Part shown: in pieces, positions 23,301-33,499 of the stretch
Layout of the letters: every line of letters starts with the position of its first letter
How positions within the stretch are numbered: position 1 is the first letter of the stretch
DNA from: Metellina segmentata
Lineage: Eukaryota; Arthropoda; Arachnida; Araneae; Tetragnathidae
Reading direction: 5' to 3'
Assembly (NCBI GenBank): GCA_947359465.1
Contig: OX375875.1
Span: forward strand, 13,340,538 to 13,404,537
DNA: 64,000 bases
The notes under the pieces: generated by a model
The model's input: only the letters and a program-made list of their open reading frames with translations
Databases searched by the model: none
Told to the model about the DNA's origin: nothing
Program-made: the position numbers and the translations under genes

Positions 23301-23829
23301 CCGTTTTCAATTATTTTCCTTTTTTATTATTTTTTTTCTTTAATAAGGAATAGGATTACATTCACTAAATTATACCTACCTTTTATATAGAAGAAGGGCT
23401 TTGTTAAGAATTATTTTTGATATTGTCTTTCCATTTTTAGAGGTACTAGAGCAATTTGAAATTGGTATCATAGTGGACAAATCTCTATTTTCGCCGATCC
23501 TTCAGAACTAGAAGTACGGGATATTAAACAAAATTCTGACATTTCCTGAAAGAACTTTTACTGAAGAATGTAACAATATAAAAATTTATAATTTGTGTCA
23601 ATAACTTTTTGAAATATTGGGTCTCAAACATGCTACTATTAGTGCTACAAAAATCTACATTTGTGTGACCTTGAATTTTAAAATTTAATAAAAAATAAAA
23701 TATCCATTTCTGACATTTAATATTTGGCAGTTCCTCCTTACTATATGCGATCTATTTAGAAACTAATTTTCATTAAAATCGGTGATGTGTCAGCCACAGC
23801 CTATTTGCTCATTTTGCGTGGAATGACCC
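20393..23829 (-). mobile_element. DNA transposon of uncertain superfamily, 3.4 kb
   Basis: Terminal inverted repeats read GGGTCATTCCACG at 20393 and the complement CGTGGAATGACCC ending at 23829, extended by a shared ATGAGCA/TGCTCAT. Both ends are flanked by ATAT, which may be a 4 bp target duplication or part of the repeat. Minus-strand transposase pieces lie inside (21321-22750). The protein family is widespread in arthropods and cnidarians as unnamed proteins, as far as I recall, but I cannot assign a superfamily. Sequence from 22760 to 23740 is AT-rich and non-coding. Confidence 0.7.
21321..22700 (-). pseudogene. DDE-like transposase of the 20393-23829 element, broken
   Basis: Minus-strand order: an N-terminal region with CLHHEKVYLLKYTYLFRRTC and LSPGKKICLTCE (22295-22666), two cysteine/histidine pairs that could bind zinc; then EDFSENYS and DAIQGFYWETTQATLHPF (about 21950-22080); then MYVISDHTRHDTLSVFAFQT and YFSDRCSAQYKNRKNF (21616-21936), whose aspartate in YFSD is a likely catalytic residue; then ATSHGKSP and a GISGTIKRLAARTSLQRP segment (21321-21710). 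Frame changes occur near 22290, 21940 and 21690. A stretch between the first two parts appears shortened. Inactive. Confidence 0.6.
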
Positions 23830-23960
23830 ATATGTCATTATAGAAAAGTTGATCATATCTTGAAGAGATATCTCGTAGAAAAAACTTGGAGAGTTAAGTT
23901 CTGATTAAGATGAATTTAAATGTCACTGAACGCGTTTTAGTGGTATTCTTCTGCACCACA
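23830..23960. other. Non-coding spacer
   Basis: Contains TTGATCATATCTTGAAGAGATATC, similar to the sequence just left of 20393, so the flanks of the transposon themselves look like copies of one repeat. Confidence 0.35.
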
Positions 23961-24287
23961 GCCGACCAACTGGTATAGTGGTTAAGGTGTTACCCTCTAG
24001 ATCGGAAGGTTCCTGGTTCGAGTCCGGGCATGGATGTTTGCAAGCGTATGGTATAGAGGCGGCTGGTGCACCTTAAATCTGTCGTGGCCGAAAGTCCTCA
24101 CGTTGGGTTGGTGTGGAAATTTAGAGAGTGGGGTGCCAGCTCAGGTGTTGCTTCGTCATCTGACCGTGGTTCAAAATTACGAGGTTTTGTCCTCGGGTCT
24201 TTCCCTTTCGGGACTGATCCCGGACCGTCGTCAATAGCCCGTTTTGTTGCTCTAGTACGACGTTAACTAAAATAACCGTTACCTCTA
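23961..24287 (+). repeat. Common SINE, full length, tRNA head type 1
   Basis: Head with A box GGTATAGTGGTTAAGG and B box GGTTCGAGTCC, then the body landmarks GTGCACCTTAAATCTGTCGT, GCCAGCTCAGGTGTTGC, CATCTGACCGTGGTTCAAA, CCGGACCGTCGTCAATAGCC and GTACGACGTTAACTAAAATA. The short frames through it are repeat translation only. Confidence 0.85.
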
Positions 24288-24308
24288 TCACATGCGGAGT
24301 CCCGGTGG

Positions 24309-24640
24309 CTAGGCCGACCAACCAGTATAGTGGTTAAGGTGTTAGCCTCTAGATCGGAAGGTTCCTGGTTCGAATTCGGGTCCGGGCATGGATGTTTGTA
24401 AACGTATGGTGTAGAGGCGGCTGGTGCACTTTAATCTGTCGTGGCCGAAAGTCCTCACGTTGGGTTGGCGTGGAAGTTTGGAGAGTGGGGTGCCAGCTCA
24501 GGTGTTACTTCGTCATCTGACCGTGGTTCAAAATTACGAAATGTTGTCCTCGGATCTTTCCCTTAAGGGACTGATCCCGGACCGTCGTCAATAGCCCGTT
24601 GTGTTGCTCTAGTACGACGTTAACTAAAATTACCAATTAC
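24309..24640 (+). repeat. Common SINE, full length, tRNA head type 1
   Basis: Near-identical in layout to the copy at 23961; head AGTATAGTGGTTAAGG with B box GGTTCGAATTC and the full body, ending TAACTAAAATTACCAATTACC. Confidence 0.85.
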
Positions 24641-25205
24641 CCGGTGGCTAGGTTGGAAGAGTTAGCGAATTAGCACCGGAGGGTGGCGAGTTCGAATCCA
24701 ACAAACACCGCCGTGTACAAAGGGGGCCGGTGCACGTTAAATCTGTCTTGGTCTCGAATGTTCTCACGTTTGTGTGGTGTTGGATTTCGGTGAGTGGGGT
24801 GCCAGCTCGGGTGTTGTCTCGTCATCTGACCGTGATTCACAATTATGTGGTAATGGTAATTTTAGTTAACGTCGTACTAGAGCAACACAACGGGCTATTG
24901 ACGACGGTCCGGAATCAGTCCCTTAAGGGAAAGATTCGAGGACAACACCTCGTAATTTTGAACCACGGTTAGATGACGAAGCAACACCTGAGCTGGCACC
25001 CCACTCTCCAAACTTCCACGCCAACCCAACGTGAGGACTTTCGGCCACGACAGATTTAAGGTGCACCAGCCACCTCTACACCATACGTTTACAAACATCC
25101 ACGCCCGGACCCGGATTCGAACCAGGAACCTTCCGATCTAGAGGCTAACACCTTAACCACTATACCGGTTGGTCGGCTCACAATTATGTGGTATCCTCGG
25201 CAAGG
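24641..25205 (+). repeat. Common SINE with a different tRNA head (type 2), split by another SINE
   Basis: The head reads GTTGGAAGAGTTAGCGAATT with B box GAGTTCGAATCC, unlike type 1, but the body (GGTGCACGTTAAATCTGTCT, GAGTGGGGTGCCAGCTCGG, CATCTGACCGTG) is the same. It is interrupted at 24852 by a minus-strand SINE and resumes at 25178 for a few bases (TCCTCGG). Confidence 0.75.
24853..25177 (-). repeat. Common SINE, full length, inserted in another SINE
   Basis: 325 bp, head type 1 at its right end (complement of CCTTAACCACTATACCGG). A perfect 16 bp target duplication TCACAATTATGTGGTA flanks it at 24837-24852 and 25178-25193, which proves insertion by target-primed reverse transcription. Confidence 0.9.
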
Positions 25206-25325
25206 TTATGTAATTTTAATTAGCGTTGTACTAAAGCAACACAACGGGCTATTGACGACGGTCTGGGTTCAATCCCCAAAGGGAAAGAATCGAGGACAAC
25301 TCCAGGTAATTTTGATCCACTTCCT
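25206..25325 (-). repeat. Common SINE 3' fragment
   Basis: Minus-strand end part with TTAATTAGCGTTGTACTAAA and CGGGCTATTGACGACGGTCT, diverged from the young copies. Confidence 0.65.
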
Positions 25326-25782
25326 ATGGGAAACATATTAAAGCTTCAATTTAAAAATGATTCATTTTAAGAAATATTAGGTATCGATCTAATGTAAAAT
25401 GTTACGCAGATTTCAAATCCGTTGAAATTTTTTTCTATCATCAACGATCTAGGAGATAGAAAAAAGAACTACATAACTTCAGTTAAAACTCTTTATGTGT
25501 TTCGTTCTTCGGCTGAAAGCTTTCAAACGGTAACACAGAAATAATAAATTTAGAATCTGCGTTCTCTTTATGGGTTGCCATTCTAAATAATGATGAAATT
25601 CCATTAAATTCATTTTAAAATGTTCTAGATTGAATTTTAAAATTCGTCGCGACCTAAAAATTGCAAAAAAATTTAGACTACCTGTGTGCCAAATCCCATT
25701 ACTGTAAGTGCCGTAGATTCGTCAGGACTTTGATCACAGAAAACAGACAAATACTACCTTTTATAATAGTAGAGAGTATTTG

Positions 25783-25817
<35 letters not shown>

Positions 25818-25900
25818 TAGGTTAAATATTTCACTAATACAACTGCGGTTCATAAAAACAGGTGCTTAATGTAATCTAATTGGGAAATTAAAATAAATGC
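25326..25900. other. Non-coding stretch with TG microsatellite
   Basis: AT-rich; a (TG)n run spans about 25783-25814. No gene seen. Confidence 0.45.
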
Positions 25901-25911
25901 ACTAGCATTGT

Positions 25912-26816
25912 GTTGTTGTTGTTGTTGCCAATCCCCAAAGTCCAGCGGGGCTAGACTAGGTCCATGAATCCAAACACCCTGAGGAAGTCCAGGACCAGCA
26001 ATGGACTTCCAAGGAGATCTTGATGGTTAAGTCCCAGGCACTCCAGGATGTGGGAAGGAGAAGCCTGCTCAAAGGAGCACTTGGTGCATGTGTCGAAAGT
26101 TCTCAAGCCATCTGAGAAGGTCATAGTTCTGAGGTGTCCACTTAGGAATCGGGTAATTGCAGTTTGTCCCTGCCTGTCACAATTAAGTGCCAAAGAGCAG
26201 CCGGGTCGATGGCCCCGATACCATTGATGCACTGGGGGAGTGGACCATATTGTTTTTCCCCTCAACTTAGCCTGCGAATAAATCTCAGTGTAGGTAAGAG
26301 GCTCAAGTGGAACCAATACTTCACTAGCTCCCGCCTTGGCTAATTCATCTGCCATTTCATTCCCATCAAGTTCGACATGAGAGGGGATCCACTGTATGTG
26401 GATCTGATTATCTATAGACAGTTGTCTTAGCTTATTGAGGACAGATACTCCCACCTTGTCTCTAACACCAGACCAATTAGCCAAGTGCTGGACAGAACTC
26501 CTGCTATCTGTTAGAATCCAGATTTCTTTTCCTGCAATGACAGTCGCAATATAGTCAAGGCTTTCGTTTATAGCAATAAGCTCGCTACGGAATACAGAGC
26601 AGCCATCAGGATTCCTTCTCTGAATCTTTGTGTAGTTACCATCTGAAATTATATAGATTCCACTGCCAGCTCCACCCCTCTCGTTTTTACTGCCGTCAGT
26701 GTACACCTTAGTAGCGTCAGCCGGGATGTTGTTGATTATTTCAAGTGCCAGTTGCTTTAGATAAATAGGAAGGTCATGCTGCCTGTTCACTTGTACAAGA
26801 AGGTCTGTGTGTAATA
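25912..26816 (-). mobile_element. 5'-truncated I/R1-like LINE with (CAA)n tail
   Basis: 905 bp insertion flanked by an 11 bp target duplication ACTAGCATTGT at 25901-25911 and 26817-26827. On the minus strand it ends in a (CAA)n-type tail (TGTTGTTGTTGTTG on the + strand). The clean duplication and intact frame suggest a fairly recent insertion. Confidence 0.88.
25951..26790 (-). CDS. LINE ORF2 C-terminal part: intact RNase H domain and cysteine-rich tail
   Basis: The 279-residue frame holds all four RNase H catalytic residues: D32 in VYTDGSKNE, E70 in SVFRSELIAI, D95 in WILTDSRSSV and D148 in LDGNEMADELAK. In LINEs this domain removes RNA from the RNA:DNA hybrid during reverse transcription. 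A tail at about residues 215-255 has TRFLSGHLR and CTKCSFEQASPSHILEC, a C-C-H-C cluster. Reverse transcriptase and endonuclease are missing because of 5' truncation, so the start methionine is only the first in the fragment. No sign of a promoter. It is not a host gene. Confidence 0.85.
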   Translation of the reverse strand: MNRQHDLPIYLKQLALEIINNIPADATKVYTDGSKNERGGAGSGIYIISDGNYTKIQRRNPDGCSVFRSELIAINESLDYIATVIAGKEIWILTDSRSSVQHLANWSGVRDKVGVSVLNKLRQLSIDNQIHIQWIPSHVELDGNEMADELAKAGASEVLVPLEPLTYTEIYSQAKLRGKTIWSTPPVHQWYRGHRPGCSLALNCDRQGQTAITRFLSGHLRTMTFSDGLRTFDTCTKCSFEQASPSHILECLGLNHQDLLGSPLLVLDFLRVFGFMDLV

Positions 26817-26827
26817 ACTAGCATTGT

Positions 26828-27059
26828 AAAATTGACGTTTAACTATTTTTTATTTCAAATGCAGCTGTTCCATAAGGGTCATGCAACATCTTTGCCCTGA
26901 AAAATTCAATCGTAGATAAAATACATAGAAAAATTGAAATGACAAAACACGAGAATTTACAATCAATAACAAGATTTATTTTTTTTCACTCGGATCTTTT
27001 CCTTTGGGGTTGATCCCGGACCATAGTCAATAGTTCGTGTTGATCCTTGCGATGTTATT
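26828..27059. repeat. Non-coding spacer with a common-SINE scrap
   Basis: 26993-27050 matches the SINE body around CGGATC...TTGATCCCGGACC and TCAATAG; the remainder is AT-rich. Confidence 0.45.
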
Positions 27060-27915
27060 TAAAATACATACCTACCTATAATATACTCTATAACAAAGAA
27101 ATCGATGCACCCAGAAAGGGCAGAATTACAATGGTGATGGGCTCGCTCGATTTGGAACAGCGCTTACTGGGGACGTATAGTCTTTAGTGACGAGTCCCGT
27201 TTCCAATTGTGTCCTGACAACAACCGCAGACTGTATGGAGATGTCCAGGGCAGCGTGGGGATCCTGCCCTTACTAACGCATGCCTACAACAGGCCGTTAT
27301 GGTCTGGGGTGCCATCTCCTTTATAGCTGGAGGTTCTTGGTTCGAATCCGGGTCCGGGCATGGATGTTTGTAAACGTATGGTGTAGAGGCGGCTGGTGCA
27401 CCTTAAATCTGTCGTGGCCGAAAGTCCTCACGTTGGGTTGGCGTGGAAGTTTGGAGAGTGGGGTGCCAGCTCAGGTGTTGCTTCGTCATCTGACCGTGGT
27501 TCAAAATTACGAGGTGTTGTCCTAGGATCTTTCTCTTGAGGGATTGATTCCGGACAATCGTCAATAGCCCGTTATGTTGTTCTAGTACGACGTTAACTAA
27601 AATTTACCTTACCATTACCTTACCTTTGATAGCTGGACCACATTTTTGTCATTTTTGGCACACTTACGGAACAGCGGTACGTAGACGATATTCTACGACC
27701 ATTTGTGTTACTTTTTGTTCCATTTGCAACACCCCGTAATTACTTTTCAACATGCTAATGCCTAGCCGCACACAGCAGGTGTTGCTATGAATTATCATCA
27801 GGCTTTCCCAACACTTCCTTGGCCGGCTATGTCTCCTGATCTCATTCCCATAGAGCACTTAGGGACGTTATAGGAAGTCGATTGCAACCATACCGGAATG
27901 TTAACCATTTAGCAA
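27060..27915 (+). pseudogene. Tc1-like transposase relic split by a SINE
   Basis: Before the SINE, the + strand reads IVFSDESRFQLCPDNNRR and a WGRP/GVMVWGA-like stretch typical of the Tc1 catalytic core with its first aspartate. After the SINE it resumes with YVDDILRPFVLLFVPFATP and a decayed segment corresponding to the second and third catalytic motifs (LAGYVS, HSHRAL). There are several frameshifts and stops, and no inverted repeats were found at the ends. Different Tc1 lineage from the copy at 13411. Confidence 0.7.
27332..27628 (+). repeat. Common SINE, slightly 5'-truncated, inside the Tc1 relic
   Basis: Starts at the B box (GGTTCTTGGTTCGAATCC) and keeps the full body. A 9 bp repeat ATAGCTGGA at 27323-27331 and 27629-27637 marks the target duplication and restores the Tc1 reading across the site. 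Confidence 0.85.
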
Positions 27916-28224
27916 GACAATACGAGACGGCAAGATATTCCGCAGGATATCATCCGGTAACTTTTTCAGTTTATGTATCCAGGCCAGAGATATACCAACA
28001 CCTTTTTGACTTCTTCCTTTTGTAACGGTCATACACTGAAATAAATCATTCAATTATTCTGAAATTCCACTAATCCACTAATTCATTACTAATTCCACTA
28101 ATTCATCCATTAATTTTTTATCGCAATCGGACAACTCCTTCTTGGTGCGTCGATTTTTTTCTTATAGAGTGTATTTTACTTAAGGGACTCAGAAATTGAC
28201 GTTATTTTTTGTCGAATGGTAACA
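27916..28224. other. Non-coding spacer
   Basis: AT-rich, with short repeats of TTCCACTAATTCATTA near 28070-28110; no gene. Confidence 0.35.
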
Positions 28225-28558
28225 ACGGTAGGGATTTCAATTAACGTCGCACTGGAGCAACACGACGGGCTATTGATGACGGTTGGGGTTCAATCCCCCA
28301 AGAGGACAATACCATAAAATTTTGAACCACGGTCAGATGACGAGGCAACACCTGAGCTGCTAACCCTCTCTCCAAACTTCGACACCAACCCAACGTGAGG
28401 ACTTTCGTCCATGACAGATTTAAGGTGCACCAGCCGCCTCTACATCATACGCTTACAGTTACCATGCATATATTATCTACATGCACTGACCCAGATACCA
28501 ACCAGAAACCTTCCTATCTAGAAGCTAACACCTTAACCACCAGACCGGTTGGTCTGCT
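28225..28558 (-). repeat. Common SINE, diverged full-length copy
   Basis: Minus-strand body (TTAACGTCGCACTGGAGC..., CCAACCCAACGTGAGGAC) and type 1 head (complement of CCTTAACCACCAGACCGG). Confidence 0.75.
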
Positions 28559-28714
28559 TAAAAATGCTAGATTTGAGTTATGGAGCTGCATAATAGTATT
28601 GCTAAAACCAGACAAGAGCTTGACACTCTAGAGAAATTCTTCAGCAGTCTGATTGCAAGAAACAATGATAAATCTGGACGATAGAAAACAGCGCAGAAAC
28701 GAAACTATTGAGCA

Positions 28715-29334
28715 AATATAGGTTTCTCTCTATATTAAAAAGAAGTTACTGCCGGCCACAGGATTGAAAACTAGCCTTTTTCATACGATTCTCAGACGGT
28801 TTCCCGAGAAAGTACAGATCAGAAAATTACGAAATTAAAATGTTTTTTTCAAAGTTGTACAGGGAACAAGACAGATTTTTTCTGATGCGGCTGTTAGTTT
28901 TTGGTGCATTATTAAGTGACAAAATCGAAAAAAAAAAGCGAAATTTCTAACGCGAGTGAGCAAAACACGTAAAAATTTTCAGTCTTTAGCCATAAGGTTT
29001 TTAGAGTAGCTCTAAACGGTAAATTTTTGCATCTCGCTAAGCTTGTTTAGAAATTTCAATTTGGTTCCTGGTAATATTTTTTTGAAATTCGGGTAAAATC
29101 GGGAAATTTTCTTTACATTTTTGTTAAAACTATCATATCTATAGCTTATTGCCAATAGTTTTCAAATTTGAAAGCATCACTGGAAACCTTAGAATGTACT
29201 CTTTCTTATGTTATAATTAATTTGGAAATTGGTTAATAAATAATTTCGATGCAATTAAAAGTTGGTCAGACAAATTTTGGAATTTTTATTAAAATCCGAT
29301 ACTAAACTAAAACTGTCATATCCAAAGTTTAAAC
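28715..29334 (-). repeat. Dispersed 'R' repeat, main copy, split by the hAT element
   Basis: This is the inverted counterpart of 6175-6745: ATTCTCAGACGGTTTC, GAGTGAGCAAAACACG, AATGTACTCTTTCTTATG and TTCGATGCAATTAAAAGTTG. The remainder lies at 35863-36030, beyond the hAT insertion. Confidence 0.65.
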
Positions 29335-29516
29335 CAGTGTTTCCAAAAGTGTGGTACGCGTACCTCAGGGGTACGGGAAGAGTTTGGTTGGGGTACGCGT
29401 TGCACTGGAGTTTGGTGGGGATATGCACAGCACTGTACTTGGCTGCGCCTAATTCTACGCTCTCATGGGTCAAGTCAAGACAGTTTAGTGAGGCGTGAGA
29501 TGGTCTGGAGTGACAC

Positions 29517-30038
29517 TAGCGCGTCTTTCTAGGAACGGCTCTTCGTTACGTGGACGATTCTATTCAGGACCGTAGGTTGGTCGGTAGATATTAATTCGTG
29601 ATAAGTGAATCGATTCTTCAGTTTGATTCTTTCGTAACTTGTTTTGATCCACAGTGAGCTATGATTGATTATTTACTTGTTAAAATATTACCAGGACCGT
29701 ACTGAGGGAAACCTCAATAGTTTTTGTGCATCTCCCGTCTTAGCTCTGTTGATTATTCTTGTACTGCTGTCACCACGCAACACTTAAATTTTTTCTTCAA
29801 GTTTGTATTTCGACGATTTCTAACAGTATCTTCAAATATTTCACACTTAATATTCATTTTCCTCTTTTAGAAGTAAAAATCTCTCATCTTCAATTGATTG
29901 AGTCCATATATATCTGCATGTATTAGTTCACTAACTGTTAAGGCTCTACTTTACACGAGTTTAATATCTACCGACCTGCCTACATTCCAAAATAGAATCG
30001 TCCACGCAACGAAGAGCCATTCCTAGAAAGACGCGCTA
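29517..30038. mobile_element. 522 bp inverted-repeat element nested in the hAT
   Basis: Terminal inverted repeats begin TAGCGCGTCTTTCTAGGAA at 29517 and end with its complement at 30038; similarity extends inward about 90 bp on each side. A perfect 14 bp direct repeat GTCTGGAGTGACAC flanks it (29503-29516 and 30039-30052). No coding capacity. The 14 bp duplication is longer than most cut-and-paste families make; superfamily unknown. Confidence 0.8.
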
Positions 30039-30375
30039 GTCTGGAGTGACACGGCAGAAATATACCACACTTCGTTGCAGAAACAACTTACTTCGTTAAC
30101 CCTCCGTTGGGCGCAACCGTTCCCCACTCCTCTCGAGAAGGGGTAGAAATCTGCTTATTCTAGTAGTCTCTTATCTTTACCGCATGTTTGGACCGAACAT
30201 TTTAATTTTATTCGCGCGCTTCGTTGACAGCTTTTAGCGTCATTCTGATCTATCAGGCACATTGCGACCGAAAGCGTTACACAAATAAATATACGTAATA
30301 TCTGTGCTTTAATATCACGAATACAAATACTGACGACCATCTACAGGCTCAAGCCCAACAAGGCTGGTCCTTTGT

Positions 30376-33100
30376 TTATGAATTCCCCAATTCCCACTGA
30401 CTATCCAATTGTGTCTTAAATTCGTACACTCCCTTTGAACTAACTATATTTTTTGGCAACGCGTTCCAATTGTCTATTACCCTATTAAAGTCGTAGTTTT
30501 TCCTTAAATCCCGATTAAAATGTGTCTTATTCAATTGATACCAATAGCCCCTTGTTCTGTTATCCCTATTGAAATTTAAGCTCTCTGTGTCCCCTTGTTT
30601 TACCAACTTGAAAAGCTGAATCAAATCCCCCCTCCTTCTTCTTTTTTCCAGTGTATACATGTTTAGCTTACTTAAACGTTCATTACAGCTATCCCCTTTA
30701 TTATTTTTGTAGCTCTGTGCTGAACCCTTTTAATTAATTCTATATCCTTTCTCATATATGGAGCCCAGAATTGTACAGCATATTCTAGTTGTGGTCTTAC
30801 TAAACCCTTATATAACGGCAAGATTATATTCTTATCCCTTGAAGTTACAGTCTTTTTAATATACCCCAATAACCTATTAGCATTTTTACCCGCAGCTGAA
30901 CATTGGTGACCCATTTTAAAATCCCTGAGAATTATCACCCCAAGATCCTTGACTGTTTCACCCTCCTTTACCTTTACTCCCTGCAGACAGTACTCTGCTC
31001 CACTGTTCCTGTAACCCATATGCAGAACTTGAAAATTCTCTACATTAAATGACATACCCCATTTTACAGCCCATTCGGATATCTTATCAAAATCCCCTTG
31101 TAAATTTTCTATCTGTAACTTGGTATCCACTGTCCCCCATATTTTTAAGTCATCTGCAAATATACTGATTCTATTCTTAATACCCTGACCTATATCATCT
31201 ATGAAAATTATAAATAAAATTATTCCCAAAACTGATCCCTGAGGCACCCCACTTATAACTTCTCTCCACTGTGAATAATTTCCTTTTACCTGTACTCTCT
31301 GCTTTCTATCCAATAACCAATTCTTTATCCATATCAATGTTTTTCTCTGAATCCACGGCATTTCCAATTTAAACAGTAATGCCTCATGAGATACTTTAAC
31401 AAAAGCCTTTTGAAAAGCTATGTACATGATATCTACACTGCTCTTATTATCAACTCCTCAGTAATTTTTTCGTAGAACTTCAAAAGGTTCATAGAGCAGG
31501 ATCAGCCCTTCCTAAACCCATACTGATTATCTGATAACAGTCCCCCTTCCTCCAAGTATAACATTATATACTTTTTAAACAGATATTCAAATATTTTGCA
31601 AATTACTGATGTTAGACTTACTGGTCTATAGTTGCCCGGATCACTTTGTATTCCCTTTTTGAAAATTGGAGTTATGTTGGCCAACTCCCAATCCATTGGT
31701 ACCCAACCCGTGCTATATGTTGAATTAAATATCATGTGAATTACGTCCCCCAATTCTTCCGCGCATTCCACTAGTACTCTTGGATAAATATCGTCTGGCC
31801 CTGGTGCTTTAGATGGTTTAATTCTTTTCAACTGATGTACTATTTCTTCCCTGTTAAATGTGCATTCTTTAATTATACCCACTGCAAAGGCTCCATCCTT
31901 GGGATCCTTTTTTAATCTATAGTTACCATTGAAAACCTCCAGAAAAAAGACATTTAACACGTTTGCCATTCCCACCTCATCTTGAATTAATTCACCTCCC
32001 CTCCACTCCAACGGGCCCAGTGCAGTACTAAATTTATTTTTACCACTTGCATATGCAAAATATTCTTTTGGGTTTATATTTATTTCCCTTGCTAGTTTTT
32101 CCTCCAAGGACACCTTTTGCTTCCGACTAATAGTTTTAAACTCCTTTCTGGCTTTCAGATATGCTTCCTTGTCCCTGTCGTTACCAGTGCTTTTATATAC
32201 CCTGTATGTTCTTTGTTTTAATTTTAAAGCTTTGTGTGTTTCTCCTGAAAACCACATAGGGAGCAAGTTTCTAGATTTTCCTTTTTTCCTGAACGTTACA
32301 TGTTTTTTTAACACCCTGCCTAACTTATTCTTAAATTCGTCCCATTGCTCAGAATGATGCGGTGCTAATAATCCCTCTTTGATTGTCTCCTTTAACTCTT
32401 CCCTTATCCTATGAAAATTTACCTTTCTGAAATTTGGAATTATCCTACTATTGATTGTGTATGCTGACTGAAAATTTATACTTAATTTGATACTTCTATG
32501 ATCACTTTTTCCCAGTGGCTCACCTATAACAAAATCCTGCACCCTATCCTCGTCATTGCTGAAAATCAAATCCAATATTGCATTGTCCCTAGTATCCTCA
32601 TACACCACCTGGTACAAAAAACAATCATGTATCACTTCCAAAAATTCTGCCCCTTTCCCATTTGTAGCTAGATTGTTTGTCCAGTCAATATTTGGATACT
32701 TATAGTCCCCATTAAAATTAATTCTCCTTTTTGACATGCTTCGTGTATCAGATTGCACATACCCTTTTCCTGCTCTTCACTACAAACAGGAGGTCTATAT
32801 ATGTTACCCAGAATTAGTCCTTTGCCTTTGTTTGTATTCAGTTTCACCCAGAATGATTCTATACGCTCAGTTTTACTATTTAACTTTATTTCCGTACAGT
32901 TTAAGAATTATCTCACATAAATCAAAACTCCACCCCCTTTCCAATTCACTCTGTCCTCCCAAAACATTGAGAATCCATTCAATTCTAAAATTTGTGCATC
33001 TTCACTGCCTGTCAAACTTTCAGTTATCCCAATGATATCTATATCCTCTGCTTGTGCAATTCCCCTGAGCTCATCCATTTTATTTCTCACACTAAGAGCA
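30376..33100 (-). pseudogene. CR1 ORF2: endonuclease plus reverse transcriptase, broken
   Basis: Order on the minus strand: endonuclease start MRNKMDELRGIAQAEDIDII and GITES (32908-33090); after a break, NGDYKYPNIDW and GKSDHRSIKLSINF, the GDxN-like and SDH endonuclease motifs (32758 downward); RT start ANITPIFKKG and NYRPVSLTSVICKIFEY with QYGFRKG (to 31502); a stop-containing gap to 31427; then SGVPQGSVLG and FADDLKIW, the RT catalytic box (31160-31149), through to about 30672 and, in another frame, to 30376. At least three breaks. It would nick DNA and reverse-transcribe its own RNA if intact. Confidence 0.82.
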
Positions 33101-33499
33101 TTGCAATATATGCTTTAGCTTATTTTTCACCCTATATTGCACTTTCCCCTTTTATTATTTGTCTTGGTATTGTTTTACTCCCTTACATTGCACTTTCCCT
33201 TTGTATTGTTTGTCTCCTGTAATTTAGACCCTGTTAGTTTTCCTAAGCAATTATTGTGTACTGTCAACCCTCTATATCCTACCCATCCCTGCTTGTATTC
33301 TAGTTTTTTGACTCCAGAATATTCAAAACGCGCTTGCCAACCTCCCTATTACCTATCAGGCTTAAACGCAAATTGTCCCTGTTTATCCAATCCCTCCTAC
33401 ACTCCTTCCAAACATCTAAAAATCTAACCTCCTCCCTCTCACACAAATCTCTGAACAACCCGTTCATCTTATTGGCCCTTTGATTTAACCACCCATTAC

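Noticed and set aside
23961..24030. Possible functional tRNA gene
   Set aside because: A and B boxes are present, but the region runs straight into the SINE body, recurs many times, and does not form a complete cloverleaf that I could verify.
24034..25098. Several 66-80 codon frames in the SINE cluster
   Set aside because: They recur in every copy of the common SINE and are repeat translation.
29262..29498. 78-codon frame crossing the hAT left end
   Set aside because: It spans the target duplication and the inverted repeat, so it cannot be a pre-existing gene.
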